Source: JBFLYN01 sp040756655
GTDB taxonomy: Bacteria > Bacillota > Sulfobacillia > UBA8153
Assembly (NCBI GenBank): GCA_040756655.1
Contig: JBFLYN010000012.1
Span: 5,110 to 69,109, forward strand
Direction: 5' to 3'
Length of the DNA stretch: 64,000 nucleotides
Shown: piece by piece, positions 16,739-29,106 of the stretch
Position numbering within the stretch: position 1 is the first letter of the stretch
How the letters are laid out: each line of letters opens with the position of its first letter
Position numbers and translations under genes: made by a program
The notes under the pieces: model-generated
Database searches by the model: none
The model's input: the letters and a program-made list of their open reading frames with translations, nothing else
What the model was told of the DNA's origin: nothing

Positions 16739-17395
16739 CTACCTCCCTTGGCCTTTGGCCCGCTTGGGCGGAAGCACCTGCCCCTTGTAGATCCAGACTT
16801 TGACGCCGATCTGACCGGCAGCCGTGCGAGCCTCGGCAAACCCGTAGTCTATATCAGCCCGGAGTGTGTGCAGCGGAACGGTGCCTTCCACGTCGCGCTC
16901 GCGCCGGGCAATCTCCGCACCGGCCAAGCGGCCGGACACGACTATCTTGCACCCTTTCGCCCCCAGGCGCATGGCCCGCCCGATGGCTTGCTTCATGGCC
17001 CGGCGGAAGGATATCCTCTTCTCAATGGCTGAGGCCACATTTTCCGCTACCAGCTGCGCGTCCACTTCGGGTACCTTGACCTCGACGATGTTGACCGAGA
17101 CTTGTTTTTTGGTCATAACCTCCAGCTTCTTCCGGAGATCCTCGACACCTGCTCCGCCCCGCCCGATGACCATGCCCGGCTTGGCCGTGTGGATAGTCAC
17201 CTTGATACGGTTGGCTGCTCGTTCGATCTCCACCCTGGAAATACCGGCGTTGTACATGGTCTTTTTGACAAACCGGCGCAGTTTGATATCTTCATGGAGC
17301 AAATCCACGTAGTCACGCTTGCCCGCAAACCACTTGGCGTCCCAGTCCTTGATGATACCGATCCGGAGACCCTTCGGATGCACCTTCTGACCCAC
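16739..17395 (-). CDS. rpsC: 30S ribosomal protein S3
   Basis: 218 residues. N-terminal KH domain with the GxxG loop in GMVIGRGGAGVEDLRKK, then the C-terminal domain (KGCKIVVSGRLAGAEIARRE, DYGFAEARTAAGQIGVKVWIYKG) at the mRNA entry site. Start GTG 17395, immediately after the rplV stop. Confidence 0.98.
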   Translation of the reverse strand: MGQKVHPKGLRIGIIKDWDAKWFAGKRDYVDLLHEDIKLRRFVKKTMYNAGISRVEIERAANRIKVTIHTAKPGMVIGRGGAGVEDLRKKLEVMTKKQVSVNIVEVKVPEVDAQLVAENVASAIEKRISFRRAMKQAIGRAMRLGAKGCKIVVSGRLAGAEIARRERDVEGTVPLHTLRADIDYGFAEARTAAGQIGVKVWIYKGQVLPPKRAKGQGR

Positions 17396-17740
17396 TTATC
17401 TGCCCTCCTCTCGTTCCCGGACTACCACGGTTACGTGGCTGGAACGCTTCAGTATGGCGAATGCCTGACCCCGCTGCCGGGGGTGAAATCGCTTCATAGT
17501 GGGCCCTTCATCGGCATAAGCCTCGGCGACATAGAGGTCACCGGGGTTCATATCCAGGTTATTTTCGGCGTTGGCCACCGCCGAACGGACGACCTTCTCT
17601 ATGACGCCTGATGCCCTCTTGGGCGTATACCTGAGAATTGAGAGGGCTTCACCGACGCTCTTGCCCCGGATCAGATTCAGCACTATCCGGACCTTCCTGG
17701 GCGTGATCCTGATGTGCCTGGCCGTAGCCCTAGCCTCCAT
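17396..17740 (-). CDS. rplV: 50S ribosomal protein L22
   Basis: 114 residues, with HIRITPRKVRIVLNLIRGK and the exit-tunnel hairpin region near MKRFHPRQRGQAFAILKR. ATG 17740 after AAAGGAGGGG. It abuts rpsC with no gap. Confidence 0.98.
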   Translation of the reverse strand: MEARATARHIRITPRKVRIVLNLIRGKSVGEALSILRYTPKRASGVIEKVVRSAVANAENNLDMNPGDLYVAEAYADEGPTMKRFHPRQRGQAFAILKRSSHVTVVVREREEGR

Positions 17741-17762
17741 CAGCGGCCCCTCCTTTCACCGT

Positions 17763-18047
17763 CTACTTGAGTGCAGTTGACCTTTCGGTGTGATGACCAT
17801 GGCCCCTGAAGGTCCGGGTAGGGGCAAACTCGCCTAGCTTGTGACCGATCATGTCTTCGGTGATGTACACCGGCACATGACGTCGGCCGTCATGCACAGC
17901 AATGGTGTGACCTAGCATGTCAGGCACGATGGTGGAAGCCCGGGACCAAGTCTTGATAACCCGCTTTTCCCCCTTGGCATTGAGCGCCGACACCTTGGCC
18001 ATGAGTCTTGCGTCCATGTATGGCCCCTTTTTCAGTGACCTTCCCAT
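17763..18047 (-). CDS. rpsS: 30S ribosomal protein S19
   Basis: 94 residues, family start MGRSLKKGPYMDARL and the HKLGEFAPTRTFRGHGHH tail. It contacts S13 and tRNA in the 30S head. ATG 18047 after AAAGGGGG. Confidence 0.98.
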   Translation of the reverse strand: MGRSLKKGPYMDARLMAKVSALNAKGEKRVIKTWSRASTIVPDMLGHTIAVHDGRRHVPVYITEDMIGHKLGEFAPTRTFRGHGHHTERSTALK

Positions 18048-18065
18048 GAGGCTACCCCCTTTCCG

Positions 18066-18893
18066 TTACTTACGGCGCCGGACGATGTACTGGTTGGACG
18101 CCTTGCCCTTTTTGCGGGTGCGATATCCCAGGGTAGGTTTGCCCCAGGGAGTCACCGGCTGTGGGCGCCCGATGGGCGACTTGCCCTCACCGCCGCCATG
18201 GGGATGATCCACCGGGTTCATAACCACACCGCGGACCTCCGGCCTCCGCCCCATCCAACGCTTGCGCCCGGCCTTCCCGATGACTATGTTCTCGTGTTCC
18301 ACATTACCCATTTGACCGACGGTAGCCCGGCAGTCCTGGGGAAGCAAGCGCTGCTCGCCCGATGGCATGCGCAACAGGGCATAGGCTCCTTCCTTGGCCA
18401 TGATCTGCGCTGATGTACCAGCAGACCTTACCAGCTGGCCGCCCTTACCCGGCTGCATCTCAATGTTGTGCACCACAGTGCCGGTGGGCATGTGGCGCAA
18501 GGGAAGACAGTTGCCCGGTTTGATGTCGGCGTTGGGCCCGGAAATCACCGTGCTCCCAACCTTAAGGCCGACAGGAGCCAGGATGTACCGCTTCTCGCCA
18601 TCAGCATAGCTAACCAGTGCAATACGTGCCGACCGGTTGGGATCGTACTCTATAGACTGGACCTTGGCCGGGATGCCGTCCTTGTTACGCTTGAAATCAA
18701 TGAGACGGTATAACCGTCGCGAGCCACCGCCCCGGTGCCTGACGGTAAGCTTGCCGCGGACATTCCGGCCGGAATGCTTTTTTAGGCTCTGGGTCAAAGC
18801 CTTTTCGGGCTCGCCCCGGGTGATGTCTTCAAAGCTACTTACGGTCATCTGCCTTCGCCCTGGTGACGTCGGCTTGAACTTCTTAACCGGCAA
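18066..18893 (-). CDS. rplB: 50S ribosomal protein L2
   Basis: 275 residues. It is needed for subunit association and peptidyl-transferase assembly. The catalytic-region loop is intact (MNPVDHPHGGGEGKSPIGR, with the conserved His), as are RHRGGGSRRLYRLIDFKR and the basic tail. Start TTG 18893, with AAAGGAGGGA upstream. Confidence 0.98.
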   Translation of the reverse strand: MPVKKFKPTSPGRRQMTVSSFEDITRGEPEKALTQSLKKHSGRNVRGKLTVRHRGGGSRRLYRLIDFKRNKDGIPAKVQSIEYDPNRSARIALVSYADGEKRYILAPVGLKVGSTVISGPNADIKPGNCLPLRHMPTGTVVHNIEMQPGKGGQLVRSAGTSAQIMAKEGAYALLRMPSGEQRLLPQDCRATVGQMGNVEHENIVIGKAGRKRWMGRRPEVRGVVMNPVDHPHGGGEGKSPIGRPQPVTPWGKPTLGYRTRKKGKASNQYIVRRRK

Positions 18894-18931
18894 GGTTTTC
18901 CCTCCTTTCCATGCCGCCTAGATCCCTGCCT

Positions 18932-19213
18932 TTAGGCCTCAAACAGTTCGATCCTCTGGCCTTCTTTGAGGCTGACCACGGCTTTTTTCCAGCTAGGCTG
19001 CCGCCCGCGATGCACACCCATGCGCCGCATCTTACCGAGTATCCTCATGGTGTTGACACTTACCACGTCCACCTTGAAGATCTCTTCTACCGCGGCCTTG
19101 ATCTGTGACTTGTTGGCCCTCACGTCCACGGCGAAGCTGTACTGGCCCTCGGCCATCTGCGAGTTGCTCTTCTCAGTGACCAGCGGCCTGATGATAATGT
19201 CCCTGGCATCCAT
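18932..19213 (-). CDS. rplW: 50S ribosomal protein L23
   Basis: 93 residues (IIRPLVTEKSN..., FAVDVRANKSQIKAAVEEIF, docking site for trigger factor and SRP at the exit tunnel). Its ATG shares one base with the rplD stop (TGATG), which indicates coupling. Confidence 0.97.
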   Translation of the reverse strand: MDARDIIIRPLVTEKSNSQMAEGQYSFAVDVRANKSQIKAAVEEIFKVDVVSVNTMRILGKMRRMGVHRGRQPSWKKAVVSLKEGQRIELFEA

Positions 19214-19833
19214 CAGGAGAGCACCTCCTCGACGGCGCGCACAGCATCCCGGGTCAGCACAAGGTGGCGGTGGGCCAACACGTCCAGGACGTTCAAATCC
19301 CGGGCGATGGTGGTGCCCACGCCGGGCAGGTTGCGCGCTGACTTGTACACCACGGGGCTGGGACCTCCCGTAACGATGAGGGCCCGGGGAACCTCAAGGT
19401 TCGACAACAGCTCAGCAATGGCCCGGGTCCGCGGTGCCATCAGCTCGATACCATCTACGACCTTCAACGCACCGGCATTGAGCCTGGCTGATAGGGCGCT
19501 TTTTAGCGCCGCCCGGCGAGCTCTCCGGGGCATGGTATAACCGAAATCCCGAGGCCTGGGACCGAACACTACACCGCCGCCGCGCCACAGCGGAGACCTG
19601 ATGGTCCCGTGACGGGCACGGCCCAATCCTTTCTGGCGCCACGGTTTCCTGCCGCCGCCCCGGACCTCGGCCCGGGTCTTGGTCTTAGCAGTCCCCTGGC
19701 GGCGGTTGGCCCGCTGCATAACCACCACCTGGTGCATCAAGCTTTGGTTGATGGGTGCTGCAAAAATGTCATCTTTGAGTTCCATTTCGTCCACGACTTC
19801 GCCGCGGACGTTATATACTGCAACTTTGGCCAC
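19213..19833 (-). CDS. rplD: 50S ribosomal protein L4
   Basis: 206 residues. The long tunnel-reaching loop is visible (GGGRKPWRQKGLGRARHGT). Start GTG 19833 with GGAGGT upstream. In some bacteria L4 represses the S10 operon; no such leader is evident here. Confidence 0.97.
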   Translation of the reverse strand: MAKVAVYNVRGEVVDEMELKDDIFAAPINQSLMHQVVVMQRANRRQGTAKTKTRAEVRGGGRKPWRQKGLGRARHGTIRSPLWRGGGVVFGPRPRDFGYTMPRRARRAALKSALSARLNAGALKVVDGIELMAPRTRAIAELLSNLEVPRALIVTGGPSPVVYKSARNLPGVGTTIARDLNVLDVLAHRHLVLTRDAVRAVEEVLS

Positions 19834-19864
19834 CTGGGATACCTCCTTTCCAGCGTCTTCCCGC

Positions 19865-20503
19865 TCAGGACTTGCCCTTGGCCTTCACACTGTCCTTGAT
19901 CACCAAAAGAGAGCCCCGGTTACCCGGCACGGCACCCTTGATCAAGAGCATGTTGCGGTTGGCATCAACCCGCACGATCTTGAGGCCTTGAGCCGTCACG
20001 CGTGCCCCGCCCATGCGACCGGGCAGCTTGCGTCCCGGAAAGACCCGCGAGGCATCCCTGGACTGTAGAGAACCGGGGCCCCGGTGGTACTTGGAGCCGT
20101 GAGCCATGGGACCCCGCTTGAAACCCCACCTCTTGATGCCGCCGGCGAAGCCCTTACCCTTGGACGTTCCTACTACGTCCACGTACTCACCGTCGGAAAA
20201 GATGGCGGCGGTGATCTCCTGGCCAACCGCGTAATCCTGGATATTCTCAAGCCTGAATTCGCGAAGGTAACGCCGGGGCTTCGCACCGGCCCGTACATAA
20301 TGCCCTTTTACTGGCCTGGTAACCTTGCGCTCCTTGCAGGCGCCAAAGGCCAGCTGCACCGCATCGTAACCGTCATGCTCGGCTGTCTTCTTCTGAATAA
20401 CCTGGCACGGTCCGGCCTCGACCACAGTAACGGGTATGGCATGGCCGTTCTTGTCAAAGATCCTGGTCATGCCGACTTTCTTACCCAAAATACCCTTGCG
20501 CAT
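19865..20503 (-). CDS. rplC: 50S ribosomal protein L3
   Basis: 212 residues, family start MRKGILGKKVGMTRIFDK and the central GTSKGKGFAGGIKRWGFKRG loop reaching the peptidyl-transferase centre. The start ATG 20503 is supported by AAGGGAGGTGG. The open frame upstream to 20530 is not conserved. Confidence 0.97.
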   Translation of the reverse strand: MRKGILGKKVGMTRIFDKNGHAIPVTVVEAGPCQVIQKKTAEHDGYDAVQLAFGACKERKVTRPVKGHYVRAGAKPRRYLREFRLENIQDYAVGQEITAAIFSDGEYVDVVGTSKGKGFAGGIKRWGFKRGPMAHGSKYHRGPGSLQSRDASRVFPGRKLPGRMGGARVTAQGLKIVRVDANRNMLLIKGAVPGNRGSLLVIKDSVKAKGKS

Positions 20504-20543
20504 TCGTTCCACCTCCCTTGGCCGCTGCATGTCGCGAAAAGCC

Positions 20544-20852
20544 CTAGAGCTTGATTTCTATATCCACACCCGCGGGCAGGTCCAGGCGCATGAGGGCATC
20601 CACAGTCTTCGGTGTGGGATCCAGGATGTCGATGAGACGCTTGTGAACCCTCATCTCGAATTGCTCGCGGATGTCCTTTTCGCCGTTAGGAGCAACCAGA
20701 ATGGTGTAGACGCTCTTTTCCGTAGGCAACGGCACCGGCCCCGATACATCAGCACCAGTACGTTTGGCCGTATCTACGATCCTCATGGCAGACTGGTCCA
20801 GGATCTGATGGTCAAAGGCCCGGAGCCGGATCCTGATTTTCTGGCTGGCCAA
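20544..20852 (-). CDS. rpsJ: 30S ribosomal protein S10
   Basis: 102 residues (KIRIRLRAFDHQILDQS, GPVPLPTEKSVYTILVAP), also the NusB partner in antitermination. Start TTG 20852, preceded by GAAGGAGGTTGG. First gene of the S10 cluster, 78 nt after tuf1. Confidence 0.97.
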   Translation of the reverse strand: MASQKIRIRLRAFDHQILDQSAMRIVDTAKRTGADVSGPVPLPTEKSVYTILVAPNGEKDIREQFEMRVHKRLIDILDPTPKTVDALMRLDLPAGVDIEIKL

Positions 20853-20897
20853 TCATCCAACCTCCTTCCGAATCCCCACGGTGTCCGTCCCAGGACA

Positions 20898-20923
20898 GGG
20901 CGGGCAGGGCATCCTGCCCGCCC
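20898..20923 (-). terminator. Strong hairpin without U-tract between tuf1 and rpsJ
   Basis: Perfect 11 bp stem (GGGCGGGCAGG / CCTGCCCGCCC) with a 4 nt loop, a few nt past the tuf1 stop. On the minus strand it is followed by TGTCCTGGG, not a T-run. It may therefore be a processing or 3'-protecting hairpin, or a partial terminator that lets some transcripts continue into the S10 cluster. Confidence 0.45.
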
Positions 20924-20930
20924 CGGCAGC

Positions 20931-22133
20931 TTACTCCACGATCTTGGTGACCACGCCGGCGCCCACGGTGCGCCCGCCCTCGCGGATGGCAAACCGCATG
21001 CCCTCTTCGATGGCTACCGGCGAAATCAACTGCACGTGCATGGTCACGTTATCCCCGGGAATCACCATCTCCACGCCTTCCGGCAGGTGGATGGACCCGG
21101 TCACGTCCGTGGTCCGGATGTAGAACTGCGGCCGGTACCCGTTGAAAAACGGCGTGTGCCGCCCGCCCTCTTCCTTCGACAGCACGAACACGCTGGCGTC
21201 AAACCTGGTGTGCGGCTTGATGGAGGCCGGCTTGGCCAGGACCTGGCCGCGCTCGATCTCGTCTTTGTCCACGCCCCGCAACAGGCAACCTACGTTGTCT
21301 CCCGCCATGCCCCGGTCCAATAACTTCCGGAACATCTCCACCCCGGTTACCACCGTCTTGCGCGGCCGCTCCGTGAACCCCACGATCTCTACTTCGTCCC
21401 CGGTCTTCACCATCCCGCGCTCAATCCGGCCGGTTGCCACCGTACCCCGCCCTGTGATGCTGAACACGTCTTCCACAGCCATCAGGAACGGCCGGTCCAC
21501 GTCGCGCACCGGCGTGGGCACATACCGGTCCACCGCGTCCATCAACTCCCAAATGCAGCTGCAATTGGGACATTCCCGCTTGCCGCAACCGCAGTTGAGG
21601 GCCTTCAGCGCCGAACCCGGTACTACCGGAGTCTCGTCCCCAGGGAACCCGTACTTGTTCAACACGTCCCGGATTTCTAGCTCCACCAGCTCCAAAAGCT
21701 CCGGATCATCGATCATGTCGGCCTTGTTCAAGAACGCCACCATGGCCGGCACCCCTACCTGCCGGGCCAAGAGCACGTGCTCCCGGGTCTGGGGCATGGC
21801 TCCGTCGGCCGCCGACACCACCAGGATGGCCCCGTCCATCTGCGCTGCACCCGTGATCATGTTCTTGATGTAGTCGGCATGCCCCGGGCAGTCCACGTGG
21901 GCGTAGTGCCGGTTGGGAGTCTCGTACTCCACGTGTGCCGTGGCGATGGTGATGCCCCGGGCTTTCTCTTCCGGTGCCTTGTCGATGGCATCAAACGGGG
22001 TAAACTGGGCCAGCCCGGCCGCGGAAAGCACCCGGGTAATAGTCGCCGTCAAAGTGGTCTTCCCGTGGTCGATGTGCCCAATGGTTCCCACGTTCACATG
22101 GGGCTTGGTCCGCTCAAATTTCTTCTTGGCCAA
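20931..22133 (-). CDS. tuf: Elongation factor Tu, copy 1
   Basis: GTPase that delivers aminoacyl-tRNA to the ribosome, 400 residues. G1 GHIDHGKT, G3 DCPGHADY, NKAD (G4) and the beta-barrel domains are intact. A Cys-rich insertion in the G domain (C181, C183, C188, C191, C193) looks like a small metal knuckle. Start TTG 22133, 9 nt after AAGGAGG. The coding sequence is almost identical to the copy at 36863; the differences I see are T31 here against A31 there, two silent sites, and the start and stop codons. Confidence 0.97.
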   Translation of the reverse strand: MAKKKFERTKPHVNVGTIGHIDHGKTTLTATITRVLSAAGLAQFTPFDAIDKAPEEKARGITIATAHVEYETPNRHYAHVDCPGHADYIKNMITGAAQMDGAILVVSAADGAMPQTREHVLLARQVGVPAMVAFLNKADMIDDPELLELVELEIRDVLNKYGFPGDETPVVPGSALKALNCGCGKRECPNCSCIWELMDAVDRYVPTPVRDVDRPFLMAVEDVFSITGRGTVATGRIERGMVKTGDEVEIVGFTERPRKTVVTGVEMFRKLLDRGMAGDNVGCLLRGVDKDEIERGQVLAKPASIKPHTRFDASVFVLSKEEGGRHTPFFNGYRPQFYIRTTDVTGSIHLPEGVEMVIPGDNVTMHVQLISPVAIEEGMRFAIREGGRTVGAGVVTKIVE

Positions 22134-22173
22134 CGTGTACATCCTCCTTGCTGTCCATAGTGTGTTTGTCCAC

Positions 22174-24249
22174 TTATCTACCTGTGATCCTCGCAATGAT
22201 CTCCCTGGTGACTTGGTCGGGAGTGGGTTGATAATGGGAAAACTGCATGGTATAGGTTCCCCGGCCCTGGGTCATGGACCTCAAGTCAGTAGCATAGCCG
22301 AACATCTGCGCCAGCGGAACCATCCCGTTAATAACCTGGAGCTTCCCTTTTATATCGACGCCGTTGATCTCGCCTCTCCTGGCCGTCAGATCGCCCAGCA
22401 CGTCGCCCATGTAGTCCTCGGGCACCATAACCTCGACTTTCATCATAGGCTCAAGAAGCCTGCTGTTCCCCTCCATGGCGTGCTTGAGCGCCAGCTGGCC
22501 GGCCATGCGGAAAGCCAGCTCCGATGAGTCAACTTCATGGTAGCTGCCGTCGATGAGCGTGGCCTTGATGTCAACCACCGGGTATCCAACCAGGGGTCCA
22601 CCCTGCATGGCGTCGGAAATGCCTGCACGGACTGCGGGGATAAACTCCCTCGGTACGGCTCCCCCAGTTACCGCATCTACAAACTCAAATCCGGAACCAC
22701 GCGGCAGGCTTTCAAACTCTACCACCACGTGGCCATACTGTCCACGGCCGCCAGTCTGCCGTACAAACCGTCCTTCGGTCTTGCAGCTCTTGACCAGGGT
22801 TTCCTTGTAGGCTACCTGTGGTTTGCCGACGTTGGCCTCGACTTTGAACTCGCGGACTAACCGGTCTACGATGATCTCCAAGTGCAACTCGCCCATGCCA
22901 GAGATGATCACCTGGCCCGTTTCGGCGTCCACGTGGCTGGTAAACGTGGGGTCTTCGTCGCTCAGGATGTTGAGGGTCGCGCCCAGCTTATCCTGGTCGG
23001 CCTTGGTACGCGGCTCAACAGCCACCGAGATCACCGGCTGGGGGAACTCCATGGATTCCAGCACGATCTGGTGCTTTTCGTCGCAAAGCGTGTGCCCGGT
23101 GGATGTATGCCTAAGCCCGACGGTGGCGGCGATATCGCCCGCCATCACTTCCGGGATGTCGGCCCGGTGATTGGCGTGCATTTGCAGGATGCGACTGACT
23201 CTCTCCTTCACACCCCGGCTGGAATTATAGATGTAGCTTCCAGAGGTCAGCACACCCGAATATACCCGGAAGAAGGTCAGCTTGCCCATGTAGGGGTCGG
23301 CCATGATCTTGAACGCCAGGGCGCAGAAAGGCTGATCGTCTCCCGCCATCCGGACTTCCTGCCCAGAAGTGACCGGATTCTGACCCACCACAGGTGGTAC
23401 GTCCAGCGGAGAAGGGAGGTAGTTCACGATCGCATCGAGCAGGCGCTGCACCCCACGATTACGGTAGGCCGATCCACAGAGCACGGGCACAAGGGCGGCC
23501 TTGAGAGTGCCGCGCCTGATGGCGGCGATAAGCTCGTCAGCGGTGACTTCCCGGCCATCAATGTACTTCTCCATGAGGCTGTCGTCAAAATCAGCGGCTG
23601 CTTCCACCAGGGTATCGCGCTTGGCACGGCAGAGGTCTTGCAGCTCCGCCGGGACTTCCTTCTCATCGCTACGGGTACCGAGTTCGTCCACGTAGTAAAT
23701 GGCCTTCATGTTAACAAGATCAACAACGCCCGAGAAGGTTTCCTCGGCTCCTATGGGCACCTGCACCGCCACGGGCCTGGCCTGCAGCTTGCTGGTGATA
23801 CCCTTGATGACTCCAAAAAAGTCTGCGCCGACAATGTCCATTTTGTTCACAAAAGCAATGCGGGGGATCTGGTACCGGTCGGCCTGCCGCCACACAGTCT
23901 CTGACTGGGGTTCGACACCACCCTTGGCACAGAATATGGCCACAGCGCCATCTAGCACGCGCAAAGACCGCTCAACTTCCATCGTGAAGTCCACGTGGCC
24001 TGGTGTGTCTATAATGTTGATCCTATGGTCCTTCCAATAACAGGTCGTGGCCGCGGAGGTAATGGTGATCCCGCGTTCCTGCTCCTGGACCATCCAGTCC
24101 ATGGTCGCCGAACCTTCATGTACTTCACCCATGCGGTGGACCCGTCCGGTGTAAAACAGGATGCGTTCGGTGGTGGTAGTCTTCCCGGCATCGATATGGG
24201 CCATGATCCCTATGTTCCTTACCATAGGCAGTTGGTGTGTTCTGGGCAT
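22174..24249 (-). CDS. fusA: Elongation factor G
   Basis: Translocase GTPase, 691 residues. G1 AHIDAGKTTTTE, switch region RGITITSAATTCYW, G3 DTPGHVDF, NKMD (G4), then domains II-V including GGRGQYGHV and VDIKATLIDGSYHEVDSSE. It sits in the classical str order rpsL-rpsG-fusA-tuf, so it is the canonical EF-G, in contrast to the paralogue at 58390. ATG 24249 after a G-rich site. Confidence 0.98.
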   Translation of the reverse strand: MPRTHQLPMVRNIGIMAHIDAGKTTTTERILFYTGRVHRMGEVHEGSATMDWMVQEQERGITITSAATTCYWKDHRINIIDTPGHVDFTMEVERSLRVLDGAVAIFCAKGGVEPQSETVWRQADRYQIPRIAFVNKMDIVGADFFGVIKGITSKLQARPVAVQVPIGAEETFSGVVDLVNMKAIYYVDELGTRSDEKEVPAELQDLCRAKRDTLVEAAADFDDSLMEKYIDGREVTADELIAAIRRGTLKAALVPVLCGSAYRNRGVQRLLDAIVNYLPSPLDVPPVVGQNPVTSGQEVRMAGDDQPFCALAFKIMADPYMGKLTFFRVYSGVLTSGSYIYNSSRGVKERVSRILQMHANHRADIPEVMAGDIAATVGLRHTSTGHTLCDEKHQIVLESMEFPQPVISVAVEPRTKADQDKLGATLNILSDEDPTFTSHVDAETGQVIISGMGELHLEIIVDRLVREFKVEANVGKPQVAYKETLVKSCKTEGRFVRQTGGRGQYGHVVVEFESLPRGSGFEFVDAVTGGAVPREFIPAVRAGISDAMQGGPLVGYPVVDIKATLIDGSYHEVDSSELAFRMAGQLALKHAMEGNSRLLEPMMKVEVMVPEDYMGDVLGDLTARRGEINGVDIKGKLQVINGMVPLAQMFGYATDLRSMTQGRGTYTMQFSHYQPTPDQVTREIIARITGR

Positions 24250-24290
24250 GTCGTCCCCCCCCTCCTAGCGGCCTGGTCCGGCCTTGATTA

Positions 24291-24761
24291 TTACCAGCGG
24301 TAATGGGCGAAGGCCTTGTTGGCTTCGGCCATGCGGTGAGTTTCTTCCTTGCGCTTGACCGTGGCTCCCGTGTTGTTGGCACAGTCCAGGAGTTCACCGG
24401 CCAGGCGCTCATCCATGGTGCGCTCATTGCGCGCCCGGGCATGCCTCACCAGCCAGCGCATGGCCAGTGCCCAACGGCGCTCGGCGCGAACCTCCACGGG
24501 TACCTGGTACGTAGCACCTCCGACCCGCCTCGGCCTGACTTCTAGCACCGGCATGGCGTTTTTGAGTGCCTGCTCAAAGACGCCGAGGGGGTCTTTCCCG
24601 GTCTTCTCCTTGATGATCTCCAATGCACCGTATACCTGCTTTTGGGCTACGGATTTCTCCCCGTCAAGCATGATCTTGTTGATAAACCTGGCTAGTGTGT
24701 CGCTCCCGTACACCGGGTCAGGGATGATGCTCCTGCGGGACACGCGTCCCCTTCTGGGCAC
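24291..24761 (-). CDS. rpsG: 30S ribosomal protein S7
   Basis: 156 residues, with MPRRGRVSRRSIIPDPVYGS and the conserved VEVRAERRWALAMRWL helix, organiser of the 30S head. Start GTG 24761 with a GGGGGGAAGG purine stretch upstream. Between rpsL and fusA. Confidence 0.97.
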   Translation of the reverse strand: MPRRGRVSRRSIIPDPVYGSDTLARFINKIMLDGEKSVAQKQVYGALEIIKEKTGKDPLGVFEQALKNAMPVLEVRPRRVGGATYQVPVEVRAERRWALAMRWLVRHARARNERTMDERLAGELLDCANNTGATVKRKEETHRMAEANKAFAHYRW

Positions 24762-24782
24762 ACGCCTTCCCCCCTTTCTTGG

Positions 24783-25157
24783 CTACTTCTTAGGCCGCTT
24801 GGCTCCATATTTCGAACGCGCCTTAGCCCGCTTCTGGACTCCTGCCGTGTCCAGTGTTCCCCTTACAATATGGTACCTAACACCAGGGACGTCCTTGACG
24901 CGACCTCCACGGACCAAAACCACCGAATGCTCCTGAAGGTTATGACCGATCCCGGGAATGTACGCTGTAACCTCCCGGCCGTTGGTCAACCTCACTCGGG
25001 CAATCTTCCTGAGAGCGGAATTCGGCTTCTTGGGCGTCGTGGTCTTCACCACTGTACAGACACCACGCCTGAACGGGTTGGCCTTTAGGTCCGGGGCCTT
25101 AGACTTCTTCCTGACTTCGGCGCGACCCATCCTAACCAGCTGGCTGATCGTCGGCAT
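24783..25157 (-). CDS. rpsL: 30S ribosomal protein S12
   Basis: 124 residues; decoding-centre protein. The streptomycin-relevant loops TTTPKKPNSALRKIARV and GIGHNLQEHSVVLVRGG(R)VKD are wild-type in appearance (K in PKKPNS). ATG 25157 after AAGGAGGTG. The upstream extension in the same frame is not conserved. Confidence 0.98.
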   Translation of the reverse strand: MPTISQLVRMGRAEVRKKSKAPDLKANPFRRGVCTVVKTTTPKKPNSALRKIARVRLTNGREVTAYIPGIGHNLQEHSVVLVRGGRVKDVPGVRYHIVRGTLDTAGVQKRAKARSKYGAKRPKK

Positions 25158-25224
25158 GCTGCACCTCCTTCCGCACACAAATACGCCCACCAGACGCATA
25201 GCGCGAGCGGGCGTTGGATGGCTG

Positions 25225-25473
25225 CTATCCCTCAATAATGGCCGCTGATGCGGCACCTACCTGGATCCCACATGCTTTTCCCAAAGCCGCCATGGACTCA
25301 ACATATACAATTTCGATCTCGTTTTCAGTGCACCGTCGCACGAGATCTCGCAACACTCTTTCATCGGCATCTTGTGCAAGGAATACGACCCTCGCGGTCC
25401 CTCGCTCGACGGCCTTCAGCGTCTGCTTGGTCCCTACCGTCCTCTGCCTGGCCGCCTTGAGTCGCTCGGCCAT
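25225..25473 (-). CDS. rplGB: L7Ae-family K-turn RNA-binding protein
   Basis: 82 residues of the L7Ae/L30e/YbxF family, which binds kink-turn RNAs (GTKQTLKAVERGTARVVFLAQDADERV..., CTENEIEIVYVES, GKACGIQVGAASAAI). It is always found between rpoC and rpsL in Bacillota. The exact role in the cell is unsettled. ATG 25473 after GAGGAGGTAC. It is the first gene after the internal promoter at 25505-25533. Confidence 0.9.
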   Translation of the reverse strand: MAERLKAARQRTVGTKQTLKAVERGTARVVFLAQDADERVLRDLVRRCTENEIEIVYVESMAALGKACGIQVGAASAAIIEG

Positions 25474-25504
25474 GGGTGTACCTCCTCTGCAAAGACACTT
25501 TTAT

Positions 25505-25533
25505 ATTCTAGCACCATTGTCTGCATGTGTCAA
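25505..25533 (-). promoter_or_regulatory. SigA-type promoter for rplGB-rpsLG-fusA-tuf
   Basis: -35 TTGACA (25528-25533) and -10 TAGAAT (25505-25510), spacing 17. It lies in the rpoC-rplGB gap, with its -35 only 4 nt beyond a strong rpoC hairpin. This suggests independent transcription of the str part. Confidence 0.8.
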
Positions 25534-25537
25534 CGAA

Positions 25538-25566
25538 CTCCCGGGCCGGCCATCCCGGCCCGGGAG
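25538..25566 (-). terminator. rpoC downstream hairpin
   Basis: Perfect 12 bp stem (CTCCCGGGCCGG / CCGGCCCGGGAG) with a 5 nt loop right after the rpoC stop. It is followed by TTCGTTGACA, so the short T-containing tail doubles as the -35 region of the next promoter. Probably a partial terminator of the rpoBC transcript. Confidence 0.6.
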
Positions 25567-25574
25567 CCATGTGA

Positions 25575-29072
<3,498 letters not shown>

Positions 29073-29106
29073 GGGTCCAGACCCCCTCAGAATATTTCAC
29101 TAGGCT

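Noticed and set aside
22882..23904. 340-codon plus-strand frame opposite fusA
   Set aside because: Antisense shadow; translation is His/Gly-rich without conserved features.
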